Below, piece by piece: positions 20,706-29,008 of a DNA stretch of 39,871 nt (position 1 is its first letter; each line of letters begins with the position of its first letter). The translations under genes and the position numbers were made by a program. The stretch covers positions 125,260 to 165,130 of the forward strand of contig LBOM01000001.1 in assembly GCA_000989515.1 (NCBI GenBank), read 5' to 3'. This DNA is from Candidatus Nomurabacteria bacterium GW2011_GWE1_32_28 (lineage in GTDB: Bacteria; Patescibacteriota; Minisyncoccia; Phycocordibacterales; UBA9973). The notes under the pieces are model-generated. The model searched no databases. It was not told the DNA's origin and saw nothing but the letters and a program-made list of their open reading frames with translations.

Positions 20706-20751
20706 TAATTACGCCCGCCTGACTGAGTAGTCGTTTGGGCGTGAATTACGA

Positions 20752-21621
20752 ATGAAAAATAGTGCCTTAAATTCTCCGCGTATTTTAGAATTAAAAAAGA
20801 AAAAATATGAAACTTTAAGAAAAAAAATTTATTTTTTTATTTTTTTATTTTTTTTAATTTTAGTTGGATTATCTTTTCTTTCAAGATGGGATAACCTAAA
20901 TATAGACAATATTGAAGTTTCTGGTAATAAGGTAATAGAAACTAAGGTAATAGAAGATATAGTAAAAGATAAAATAGCTGGGAATTATTTTTATTTTTTT
21001 CCAAAAACAAATTTCTTTTTTTATCCTAAGAATAAAATAATAACAGAATTGACTGATAAATTTAGAAGAATAAAAAATATATCTATTAATTTAAGAAATT
21101 TAAAAACTTTAGAAATTTCTTTAACAGAACGTGTTGCTCTATATACATATTGTGGTGATACTTTAGATTTAAAACCTGAAATAGAAAATCAAGAATGTTA
21201 TTTTATAGATGAAAGTGGTTATATCTTTGATGAAGCTTTATATTTTTCAGGAAATGTTTATTTAAAGTTTTTTGGAATTTTAGATAAGAATAAAGATAGC
21301 CCTCTTGGATCTTATTTTTATCAACCGTATTTTAAAAAGTTAGTTGCATTAAAAGAAACATTAAACAAAATTAATATAAAACCCGTGGCATTCTTTATTG
21401 AAGACAATGAAGATGTTAAAATGTTTCTTTCTTCTTCTGTTACTTACCAAATGGGGCCAGAAATAATTTTTAAATTAGATTCAGATTTTGATAAAGTGAT
21501 AGAAAATTTACAATCAGTTCTTACCACAGAACCATTGAAATCAGATTTTAAGAATAAATATGACTCTCTTCTTTACATTGACCTAAGGTTTGGGAATAAG
21601 GTATATTACAAATTCAAGTAA
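20752..21621 (+). CDS. FtsQ-like POTRA-domain cell division protein
   Basis: N-terminal TM helix, DNIEVSGNKVIETKVIEDIV POTRA, LRNLKTLEISLTERVALYTYC. Confidence 0.7.
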   Translation: MKNSALNSPRILELKKKKYETLRKKIYFFIFLFFLILVGLSFLSRWDNLNIDNIEVSGNKVIETKVIEDIVKDKIAGNYFYFFPKTNFFFYPKNKIITELTDKFRRIKNISINLRNLKTLEISLTERVALYTYCGDTLDLKPEIENQECYFIDESGYIFDEALYFSGNVYLKFFGILDKNKDSPLGSYFYQPYFKKLVALKETLNKINIKPVAFFIEDNEDVKMFLSSSVTYQMGPEIIFKLDSDFDKVIENLQSVLTTEPLKSDFKNKYDSLLYIDLRFGNKVYYKFK

Positions 21622-21626
21622 CAAAA

Positions 21627-21780
21627 AAAAGGAACAAGAAATAATTTTTAGAAAGCCTTGCGCAGAAGTTTAGAAAATAAAAATAGTATTCTATTTATTA
21701 TTTACTTGAACGACGAGCAGAACGCTCCCAAAGCTTTGCTAGATAGATTGCTTTATAAAGATTGATTTCTTGTTCCTTTT
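21627..21780. ncRNA. Candidate structured RNA (rod-like, strand uncertain)
   Basis: 16-bp perfect terminal inverted repeat AAAAGGAACAAGAAAT/ATTTCTTGTTCCTTTT plus inner 9-bp helix; intergenic. Confidence 0.45.
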
Positions 21781-21798
21781 GAAAGAACATAAAAAAAT

Positions 21799-22839
21799 AT
21801 GAGTAATTTTTGGAAAAAACTTAATAAACCATTTTTTTGCTTAGCGCCAATGTCGGATGTCACTGATATCGCTTTTCGTCGTATTTTGGCAAAATATAGC
21901 AAAAATAGAGAAAATAAAGATAGTGTCGTTTTTTGGACAGAGTTCGTAGCAGCTGATGGTTTGTGTAATAAGTTAGCAAAAAAGAAATTATCTTATATAT
22001 TAAAATATTCAGAAGCTGAGAGGCCTATCGTGGCTCAAGTCTTTGGTGCTAATCCTGAAAATATGGAAAAGGCTTGTAGTTATATTGCTAGTCTTGGTTT
22101 TGATGGTATTGATATTAATATGGGTTGTCCAGATAAATCTGTAGTAGCTCAAGGAGCTGGATCAGGCCTTATAAAGACTCCACAACTTGCAAGGAAGATA
22201 ATACAGGCAGCTCATCGTGGGATAGAATCTTCTGGTGCAAATATTCCAGTATCTGTTAAAACAAGAATTGGTTTTAATAAAAAAGAAGAATTAGATATGT
22301 GGATAGGAGAATTAGTAAAAGAAAATATTTCTGCTTTGACTATTCACTTGCGTACTACAAAAGAATTGTCGCTTGTTCCAGCAAACTGGGATCATATAAA
22401 AAGAATAAAAGAAATTATTAAAGATAGTGGAAAAGAAATATTACTCATTGGTAATGGTGATGTAAAAGATTTGAAAGACGCAGAAAGTAAAGCATTGGAA
22501 TATGGTTGTGATGGGGTGATGATAGGGAGAGGAGTTTTTGGGAATCCGTTTTTCTTTACAAAGAAAAACGTCCTGAGCGAAGTCGAAGGGCTTTCTTCTG
22601 ACTATATCAAAAATGATGAGTTAAAGGAGAAATTAGAGATTTTGATAGAACATACACAAATTTTTGATAAAGAACTTTTGAAACCTAAATATAAGAATTT
22701 TTCTGTTATGAAGAAACATTTTAAAGCATATGTAAATGATTTTCCTGGCGCAAAAGAATTGAGAGTAAAATTAATGGAAACTGACAACTCAAAAGAAGTA
22801 GAAAATATAATAAATGAGTTTTTAAAGCAAAAAAAATAA
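21799..22839 (+). CDS. dusB: tRNA-dihydrouridine synthase
   Basis: LAPMSDVTDIAFRRI; GFDGIDINMGCPDKSVVAQGAGSGLI; VKTRIGF; GCDGVMIGRGVFGNPFFF. Confidence 0.95.
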   Translation: MSNFWKKLNKPFFCLAPMSDVTDIAFRRILAKYSKNRENKDSVVFWTEFVAADGLCNKLAKKKLSYILKYSEAERPIVAQVFGANPENMEKACSYIASLGFDGIDINMGCPDKSVVAQGAGSGLIKTPQLARKIIQAAHRGIESSGANIPVSVKTRIGFNKKEELDMWIGELVKENISALTIHLRTTKELSLVPANWDHIKRIKEIIKDSGKEILLIGNGDVKDLKDAESKALEYGCDGVMIGRGVFGNPFFFTKKNVLSEVEGLSSDYIKNDELKEKLEILIEHTQIFDKELLKPKYKNFSVMKKHFKAYVNDFPGAKELRVKLMETDNSKEVENIINEFLKQKK

Positions 22840-22966
22840 AATAAAGTTTTTAAGGGGTTTTGAGCTCGACGTAGTGAAAACTTCAGAATTTTTTAAGCTT
22901 CAAAAAATTTGTACCGACAAAAATTTTGATTTTAATTTTTTTGCTTTTTAGGTTATAATTAAAATT

Positions 22967-24022
22967 ATGCATGACTTAGCTTTATATCGTAAATATAGAC
23001 CACAGAGCTTTAAAGAAGTCTTAGGACAAGACCATATTGTGAAGGTACTAGAGAGCTCAGTGGAGACAAATAAAGTTTCTCATGCTTATCTTTTTGTCGG
23101 TACTCGCGGTACTGGAAAAACTTCTGTTGCTCGTATCTTTGCTAAAGAAATAGGAGTATCTGAGAATGATCTTTATGAAATAGACGCTGCTTCAAACAGA
23201 GGCATTGAAGACATTAGAGAGCTTCGCGATGGAGTTCGTGTATTACCATTTGATTCAAAATACAAGGTTTATATTATAGATGAGGTGCATATGCTTTCTA
23301 AAGACGCTTGGGGTGCATTACTAAAGACATTAGAAGAGCCTCCAAAACATGTTATTTTTATTTTAGCTACTACAGAAGTTCACAAGGTTCCTGAAACTAT
23401 TGTATCTCGTTGTCAGGTTTTTACATTTAGAAAAGCTTCAGAATTAATTTCTAAAAATATGATTTTAGAAGTTTCTAAAAAAGAAGGTTTTGAATTAGAT
23501 AATGGTACAGCAGAATTGATAGCGATACTAGGAGATGGATCTTTCCGTGATGCATTGGGAACACTTCAGAAAGTTTTAAATTTCTCTGTTGATTCAAAAG
23601 GTAAAAAAGTAAAGAAAATAAACAAAGAAGATGTAGAAAAAATAACAGGTGCACCAAAGACTATTTTAGTAAATGATTTTATTTCTGCTATTGCTTTGAA
23701 GGATTTAGAAAAAGGAATAATGACAGCTAAAAAAGCTGCGTCTGAAAATCTAGATATGAAGCTTTATTTTAAACTCATAATACAAAAGTTTCGTATGGCT
23801 GTGATTTTAAAATATGCACCAAAATTAGAAAAAGAAATGGCAGGGGATCTGAGTGAAGGAGACTTGGAATTCTTGAAAGGTTTGGTAAAAGAAGACAAGG
23901 AAGGTCTGCTTCGATCAAAAGCTTTGTCTATTTTACTTGATTCATATAATGATATAGATAGAGCATTTATCTCCGAATTGCCATTAGAACTCGCTCTGGT
24001 GAAAATTCTCTCAAAAGAATAA
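22967..24022 (+). CDS. dnaX: DNA polymerase III subunit gamma/tau (short, zinc-module-less)
   Basis: YRKYRPQSFKEVLGQDHIV; GTRGTGKTSVARIFAKEIG; YEIDAASNRGIEDIREL; IDEVHMLSKDAWGALLKTLEEPP. Confidence 0.95.
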   Translation: MHDLALYRKYRPQSFKEVLGQDHIVKVLESSVETNKVSHAYLFVGTRGTGKTSVARIFAKEIGVSENDLYEIDAASNRGIEDIRELRDGVRVLPFDSKYKVYIIDEVHMLSKDAWGALLKTLEEPPKHVIFILATTEVHKVPETIVSRCQVFTFRKASELISKNMILEVSKKEGFELDNGTAELIAILGDGSFRDALGTLQKVLNFSVDSKGKKVKKINKEDVEKITGAPKTILVNDFISAIALKDLEKGIMTAKKAASENLDMKLYFKLIIQKFRMAVILKYAPKLEKEMAGDLSEGDLEFLKGLVKEDKEGLLRSKALSILLDSYNDIDRAFISELPLELALVKILSKE

Positions 24023-24065
24023 TAGATATTGTGTTTAAAATAAAAAAAGTATATTGTTAATATAT

Positions 24066-24242
24066 ATGATTTCACATAGTTTAAAAATTAAAGAGAAAGC
24101 AGTATTGCTTAGGCAAAAGGGATTTAGTTTTGGTCAAATAGCAGAAAAGCTTAAAATAGGTAAAAGCACTGTTGGTTTTTGGTTTAAAAATGGCGTTGTT
24201 AAATCTAAAAAAATAAAAAAATTAGCAAAAGCTAAAAAATAA
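24066..24242 (+). CDS. Small HTH (resolvase-like) protein
   Basis: LRQKGFSFGQIAEKLKIGKSTVGFW HTH; resembles the N-terminus of the 25010 product. Confidence 0.55.
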   Translation: MISHSLKIKEKAVLLRQKGFSFGQIAEKLKIGKSTVGFWFKNGVVKSKKIKKLAKAKK

Positions 24243-24303
24243 TTTTGTTTTATTTATTTGACGATATTTAAATTTTTGTTAATATATTTTGAGTATATTG
24301 TAT

Positions 24304-24400
24304 AGCGCTGTTGTGCAAGACATTCTCAAGGAGAATTGGAAAACTATCCAACAGATAGCGCAATATATTTATCAATCCCGACGATGTCGGGATTTTTTAT
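24304..24400 (+). ncRNA. Candidate small structured RNA with intrinsic terminator
   Basis: GCGCT(24305-24309)/AGCGC(24357-24361) closing pair, hairpins ATTCTC-AAG-GAGAAT and TTGGA-N6-TCCAA, then AATCCCGAC-GAT-GTCGGGATTTTTT. Confidence 0.5.
24374..24400 (+). terminator. Intrinsic terminator
   Basis: AATCCCGAC GAT GTCGGGATT TTTT. Confidence 0.85.
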
Positions 24401-24570
24401 TTGATGCTGAGAGTCTGGGACAGTATCCGAACGATTTTGATAGAAAATAAGGATTAATAGTATTTTTATATAAAGATCAAAAAAAGATGTTTATATATCA
24501 CATATTTTTTATTAAAAAGTCAAACTAAAATATCATTAATATTTTAGTATAAAGATGTTAAAATATGTTA

Positions 24571-24930
24571 ATGGATATACTAAAAAAGCCATTTAAAAAA
24601 AATATTTCAGAGATTCCAATTGAGCAAGCTCATCAAGGCTCAGGAAGTAGACAACTTATACTTTCTTCGACAGATATAATATCTAAAAACATTGAAGCAA
24701 TGACAAAAGGATACCTTGAGCCGGGTGGTGTATTCGATTGGCATCAACATGATAATATTGATGAATTTTTTATTGTTTTAAATGGTGCTGGCATAGTAAA
24801 ATATGCTGACGGAACAGAACTTACATATGTTGCTAATGAAGTTATTTATAATCCTGCAAATCTATCTCATAGAATAGAGAACACAGACTCTAAAGTTAAT
24901 GAATTCTTTTTTATTCGTGTTAGTGTTTAA
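24571..24930 (+). CDS. Cupin domain protein (copy 1)
   Basis: FDWHQHDNIDEFFIVLNGAGIV...LSHRIENT cupin motifs; start 24571 with TAAAAT 6 nt upstream. Confidence 0.85.
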   Translation: MDILKKPFKKNISEIPIEQAHQGSGSRQLILSSTDIISKNIEAMTKGYLEPGGVFDWHQHDNIDEFFIVLNGAGIVKYADGTELTYVANEVIYNPANLSHRIENTDSKVNEFFFIRVSV

Positions 24931-25009
24931 TTTATATCCTCTAAAGTAAATTTAACATTGTTTTTTTGTCTGAACATAGGTAAGGTGTTATAATACTTGT
25001 ATCCTACCT

Positions 25010-25711
25010 ATGATAGAAAAAACAGAAGAAAGGGAATTAGCTATAAAATTAAGAAAAGAAGGAAAGACTTATTCCGAAATTTTGTCTATTGTGCCTGTTG
25101 CAAAATCTACTTTATCTATTTGGTTACAATCAGTGAGTCTAAGTAAAAAGCAAACACAAAGAATCACTAAAGAAAGATTAGCTGGCTCTCAAAGAGGTGG
25201 TGATGCAAAAAGAAAACAAAGAATAGAAAAACAGAATAGTATTTTTTCAAAAGCAAAATCTGAGATTAATTCTATTTCTAAAAAAGAATTATTTTTAATA
25301 GGAGTTGTTTTGTATTGGGCAGAGGGTACAAAAGAGAAAGAATATCACCCAGACTCTGGAGTTGCTTTTTCTAACATGGATCCTAAGATGATAATTCTTT
25401 TCTTAAGATGGCTTGATAAAATATGCAAAATTCCTAAAGATATGATATTATTCGAAATAATGGTTCATGAGAGACATCAAGATAGATCAGATGAAGTAAG
25501 GCGATTTTGGTCTAAAACAACAGGTTTTCCAATCAGTAGCTTCTCTAGGGTTTACTTAAAAAGGAGTAAAATTAAGAAAACTAATAGAAGAAACGTTGGG
25601 AAAAAATATTTTGGGGTGTTAAAAATCAAAGTTAGAAAAAGTTCAGATTTAGTGAGGAAAATAGCTAGTTGGTCTGAGGCAATTTTTGAAGAAGTTTTGA
25701 AAATAAAATAG
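25010..25711 (+). CDS. HTH protein with possible LAGLIDADG-like domain
   Basis: N-terminal HTH (LRKEGKTYSEILSIVPVAKSTLSIWL); LFLIGVVLYWAEGTKE resembles a degenerate LAGLIDADG helix. Confidence 0.5.
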   Translation: MIEKTEERELAIKLRKEGKTYSEILSIVPVAKSTLSIWLQSVSLSKKQTQRITKERLAGSQRGGDAKRKQRIEKQNSIFSKAKSEINSISKKELFLIGVVLYWAEGTKEKEYHPDSGVAFSNMDPKMIILFLRWLDKICKIPKDMILFEIMVHERHQDRSDEVRRFWSKTTGFPISSFSRVYLKRSKIKKTNRRNVGKKYFGVLKIKVRKSSDLVRKIASWSEAIFEEVLKIK

Positions 25712-25721
25712 TGAGATATAT

Positions 25722-25795
25722 TGGGGGATCGTCTAATGGTAGGACAACGGATTTTGAATCCGTTTATTTAGGTTCGAATCCTAGTCCCCCAGCCA
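25722..25795 (+). tRNA. trnQ: tRNA-Gln (TTG), 3' CCA encoded
   Basis: TGGGGGA...TCCCCCA acceptor, anticodon loop TTTTGAA, T-loop GTTCGAATC, terminal GCCA. Confidence 0.95.
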
Positions 25796-27232
25796 AGTTT
25801 CAGAATTCGTTTTTTCGCCAAAATGCGGAGCGTCGCAAAGCGACGCGACGGGGGTTTCCGAGAGAATAGCCCAAGGGTTTTTGAAATCAATCTTTTTAAG
25901 AAAATCTCTTTTGGCTTCGAGATTTTCTTCGGAAGCGATAATTATGGCTTGGTTACTGTCTAAAATGAATTGACGAGAAAGTTCGAGCCAACGATTGCCT
26001 TTTCGTTCAAAATCCTTCAATTTTTCTGAAAAATCAATCTTTTGGTTGAGGAGCTTTTGCTTTTTGCCGATGTACTCCTCGCTCGTAATAGTGCTATCCA
26101 AATGAGCGTCAAGAAGCCTGTCTAGCGTCTCCTCAACACTTTTGATTTGATTTTTCAGATTTTGAACGAAAAGGGCGTCAGAGTGGAAACTGCTCGCTTG
26201 CTCTTTGTCCAGTTCAGCGAGCATGAATTCTTTCCACTCGGACGACAAAGAAACTTTTTTGATAATGTCATTCGCTTGTTCGGCGAGGAATTCTTCGCGA
26301 ATATATTTTTGTGTGCAGACACCTTTCTTTTTGGTGCAACGATAATAGGTATGACCTTTTTGCACTTCGCTTGTAATACCACAGCCACATTCTTCGCACA
26401 AAAATATTCCGCGAAAAATATGCTTGTTAATTCCTCGCTTCATCGGGTGAGCATTCCTCGCCGATACTTCCGCGCATTTATCAAAAAGTTTCTTTGAAAT
26501 CGCTGGCTCGTGCTTTCCTTGGTAAAGTTCTTTGTTAAATAAAAACATTCCATAGTAGAAAGGATTTTTCAAAATCATCTGCGTGTTTGAAACAGTGAGA
26601 ACTTTACCATTTTTAGACACCAAGCCCTTTTGGGCGAGCAAATTCCTTGTATCTTTCAGAGAATAATTTCCAGTAGCGTAGACTTCGAACATTTTCCTGA
26701 CGAGGCGAAACCTTTCAACATCGGGAATAATTTTCTTGTTCAACTTATCATTCAAATATCCAGTTGGAGCTTGACCGCTTTGTTCGCCTCGTCTTACTTT
26801 CTGTCGAAGTCCACGCTTCACATTCTCTGAAAGATTATCTACATAGTATTTGCTCTGCCCAAAAGCAATATTTAACATAAACTTACCTTGTGGCGTAGCG
26901 TCGAACCAAAACGTCGGGAATTTTAGCTCCTTAATTTTGCCAAGGTCACACAGATAGATTATCTTTCCGCCGTCAATGCTGTTTCTCGCCAATCTATCGG
27001 GGTGCCAAGCTAAAATACCCGACGCTTTGCCTTTTTCTATGAGCGAGAGCATATTGTTGAAAATAGGTCTGCCCGGCTCTTTAGCAGTCTGTGATTCAAT
27101 AAAGGTTTCAACAATCTCTAACTGCTCTCGCGTGGCAAATTCTTTCAACTCGTCAATTTGCGACTCAATACTCAAAATCTGACGATCTGGCTCGTCGGTA
27201 GATTTTCTCGCATATAGAAAGAATTTGTTCAT
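25781..27232 (-). CDS. Large serine recombinase/integrase
   Basis: Resolvase N-terminus (YARKSTDEPDRQILSIESQIDELKEFA; GILAWHPDRLARNSIDGGKI), recombinase domain (GQAPTGYLNDKLNKKIIPD), zinc ribbon CEECGCGI...YYRCTKKKGVC. Confidence 0.95.
   Translation of the reverse strand: MNKFFLYARKSTDEPDRQILSIESQIDELKEFATREQLEIVETFIESQTAKEPGRPIFNNMLSLIEKGKASGILAWHPDRLARNSIDGGKIIYLCDLGKIKELKFPTFWFDATPQGKFMLNIAFGQSKYYVDNLSENVKRGLRQKVRRGEQSGQAPTGYLNDKLNKKIIPDVERFRLVRKMFEVYATGNYSLKDTRNLLAQKGLVSKNGKVLTVSNTQMILKNPFYYGMFLFNKELYQGKHEPAISKKLFDKCAEVSARNAHPMKRGINKHIFRGIFLCEECGCGITSEVQKGHTYYRCTKKKGVCTQKYIREEFLAEQANDIIKKVSLSSEWKEFMLAELDKEQASSFHSDALFVQNLKNQIKSVEETLDRLLDAHLDSTITSEEYIGKKQKLLNQKIDFSEKLKDFERKGNRWLELSRQFILDSNQAIIIASEENLEAKRDFLKKIDFKNPWAILSETPVASLCDAPHFGEKTNSETWLGD
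25791..25888 (+). repeat. X arm, left copy (inverted partner at 27351-27434)
   Basis: AGCCAAGTTTCAGAATTC + 14 nt insert + 66 nt identical to the reverse complement of 27351-27434. Confidence 0.97.
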
Positions 27233-27350
27233 AGAAAAAGGTTTATGTTAAATATTGATAATTATTCGCTTCCTGATTGGCTCGCAAAACGAAGTTTTGA
27301 ATGATGTACTCATCATAAACCCCCGCCTCGCGTCCCGCTCGCTTCTTTTG

Positions 27351-27434
27351 GATTTCAAAAACCCTTGGGCTATTCTCTCGGAAACCCCCGTCGCGTCGCT
27401 TTGCGACGCTCCGCATGAATTCTGAAACTTGGCT
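27351..27434 (-). repeat. X arm, inverted copy
   Basis: Reverse complement matches 25791-25808 and 25823-25888 exactly. Confidence 0.97.
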
Positions 27435-27626
27435 GTGTCTCCTGAACAAAATCCGAACTTTTTACCAAAACAATCCGAGCGACGACTAATCTGCGCGCCT
27501 CGTCCGCTCCCTTCGGTTGCCGGAGCAAAAACCAAAAATTTTCCTTACCTTTCTTATTTTCCTCGGCGGGGGGTGTGGGGGGAGCCGACAAAAAATGGAA
27601 AGGAAATTTTTGGTTTTGCTTCGCCG
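27430..27626 (-). repeat. Q arm, left copy (197 nt)
   Basis: Near-perfect reverse complement of 29662-29858; three mismatches seen by eye. Confidence 0.97.
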
Positions 27627-27631
27627 TTTCC

Positions 27632-27653
27632 ATATTGGATTATACTCCAATAT
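27632..27653. promoter_or_regulatory. Putative operator dyad for the downstream XRE regulator
   Basis: ATATTGGA-ttatac-TCCAATAT, overlapping a possible -10 TATACT, 35 nt upstream of ATG 27688. Confidence 0.5.
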
Positions 27654-27687
27654 TGTTATCAAGTGCAAGATTGGTTATGCTGTGGAT

Positions 27688-27897
27688 ATGAAAAAGGGTA
27701 TTTCAAGAAAGCTTGGAGAGAATATCAAGCGTATACGAATGGAAAAAGGAATGACGCAAGGAGATATTTTTCGTGCTCTTAAACTAGACCGCGGATATGT
27801 GAGTAGTTTGGAAAGCGGAAAAAGAAATCCGACATTAGCGATGATTGAAAAAATCGCGGGCGCGCTTGGAGTAGCAAGCGACGAGCTTTTGAAATAA
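27688..27897 (+). CDS. XRE/Cro-CI family transcriptional regulator (69 aa)
   Basis: MKKGISRKLGENIKRIRMEKGMTQGDIFRALKLDRGYVSSLESGKRNPTLAMIEKIAGALGV; TATGCT 6 nt upstream of ATG. Confidence 0.88.
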   Translation: MKKGISRKLGENIKRIRMEKGMTQGDIFRALKLDRGYVSSLESGKRNPTLAMIEKIAGALGVASDELLK

Positions 27898-27901
27898 TGA
27901 T

Positions 27902-28558
27902 ATGGAAATTTTAGAAAAAATCTTAAATTGGTTATCAGAAAACTACGGCTTGTTTATAAGTCTTTTGGTACAAAGTTTTATCGCCTATCACATCTTTTTT
28001 CTTTCCAAACGGTTATCGGATAAAGCAAAACTTGAACACAAAGAAAGAATAAAGAAAAAAGCGGAAGAATTAAAACTAGGTAGAGAAGTTTATCTTGTAA
28101 ATGTTAAGAGATATTTTAAAGATTACCCGTCGAACAAAGAAAAAATGTTTAGTGGGTATTCTCACATAAAAGCAGAGATTAAAACTACGAGATTTGATGG
28201 GGTTGAGTTTATTTGTGGTATCAAAGAAATTTACAGAAAACCAGATGGCTGTTTAACGCTGAATACCGAAAGTAAAAAAACGGCACAAGAAAAAATTAAA
28301 GTTTTTGAGGTCGGCGTAATTCCTTACGAATGGATAGAGTATATTGATTTGCGGGGAGACGAGCACGGCTTCGTGCCGTTGTTCTTCGGCTACTTCAAAG
28401 GTAGAAGATATTGGCAAAAATCTTGGAAACGTTTTTTACCATTCGGTTATCCTTATAAAGAAATTATTTACTACAAAGAAAGTGGGGTTTACCATGAGGG
28501 AAGCGACCCAGTTGATATGAAATTTAGTTTTATAGATGAGCCAATTTCCAATGAATAA
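27902..28558 (+). CDS. Hypothetical membrane-anchored protein
   Basis: N-terminal TM segment LFISLLVQSFIAYHIFFL; no family recognised. Confidence 0.6.
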   Translation: MEILEKILNWLSENYGLFISLLVQSFIAYHIFFLSKRLSDKAKLEHKERIKKKAEELKLGREVYLVNVKRYFKDYPSNKEKMFSGYSHIKAEIKTTRFDGVEFICGIKEIYRKPDGCLTLNTESKKTAQEKIKVFEVGVIPYEWIEYIDLRGDEHGFVPLFFGYFKGRRYWQKSWKRFLPFGYPYKEIIYYKESGVYHEGSDPVDMKFSFIDEPISNE

Positions 28559-28586
28559 CCCCATAAAATAGGCCGTCTTTTTGTCC

Positions 28587-28615
28587 TTGACAGAAAGGTT
28601 TTGGTATGCTAGGAT
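28587..28615 (+). promoter_or_regulatory. Sigma70-type promoter
   Basis: TTGACA-N17-TAGGAT with TG upstream of the -10. Confidence 0.75.
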
Positions 28616-28684
28616 AGAGCAGGATTCATTGAGCTATTTTGGCTCAAAACCAGTACACCAACAACCAAAAAAGGAGACAGAAAA

Positions 28685-28988
28685 ATGGCAAAGCTCAACA
28701 TGGCGGTCTCGCATCGCCTCTCACAGGACGAAGCACTCAAACGCGTCAAGACGCTCCTCGGCGAGGTGAAAACCCAGTTCGCCGACCAAGATCAGCGATC
28801 TGCGCGAGGAGTGGAACGGCAACACCGGCAAGTTCAGTTTCTCGGCGATGGGATTCTCCGTCAGCGGAACGCTGATCGTGAATCCGTCGGGAGTGGAACT
28901 TTCTGGCAATCTCCCTTTCGCGGCGTCGTTCTTCAAGGGGAAGATCGAATCCACGCTGAGGGAGCGAGCAGAAACGCTTCTCGCCTGA
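28685..28988 (+). pseudogene. Polyhydroxyalkanoic acid system (PHA_gran_rgn-like) protein, frameshifted
   Basis: Frame 1 MAKLNMAVSHRLSQDEALKRVKTLLGEVKTQFADQ, then +1 shift near 28786-28791 to ISDLREEWNGNTGKFSFSAMGFSVSGTLIVNPSGVELSGNLPFAASFFKGKIESTLRERAETLLA*; SD AAAGGAG upstream. Confidence 0.7.
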
Positions 28989-29008
28989 CGAGTCGTCCGG
29001 CAATCACA

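Noticed and set aside
24404-24436. Reverse-complement similarity of GGATACTGTCCCAGACTCTCAGCATC to the cassette-boundary repeats
   Set aside because: Only short matches (TCCCAG, TCTCAGCA) in the opposite orientation; too weak to claim as another site by eye.
27243-27668. Several overlapping minus and plus ORFs over 27.24-27.67 kb, and the mirror ORF at 29644-29853
   Set aside because: They are readings of the inverted X and Q arms in multiple frames, with no protein-family signal.
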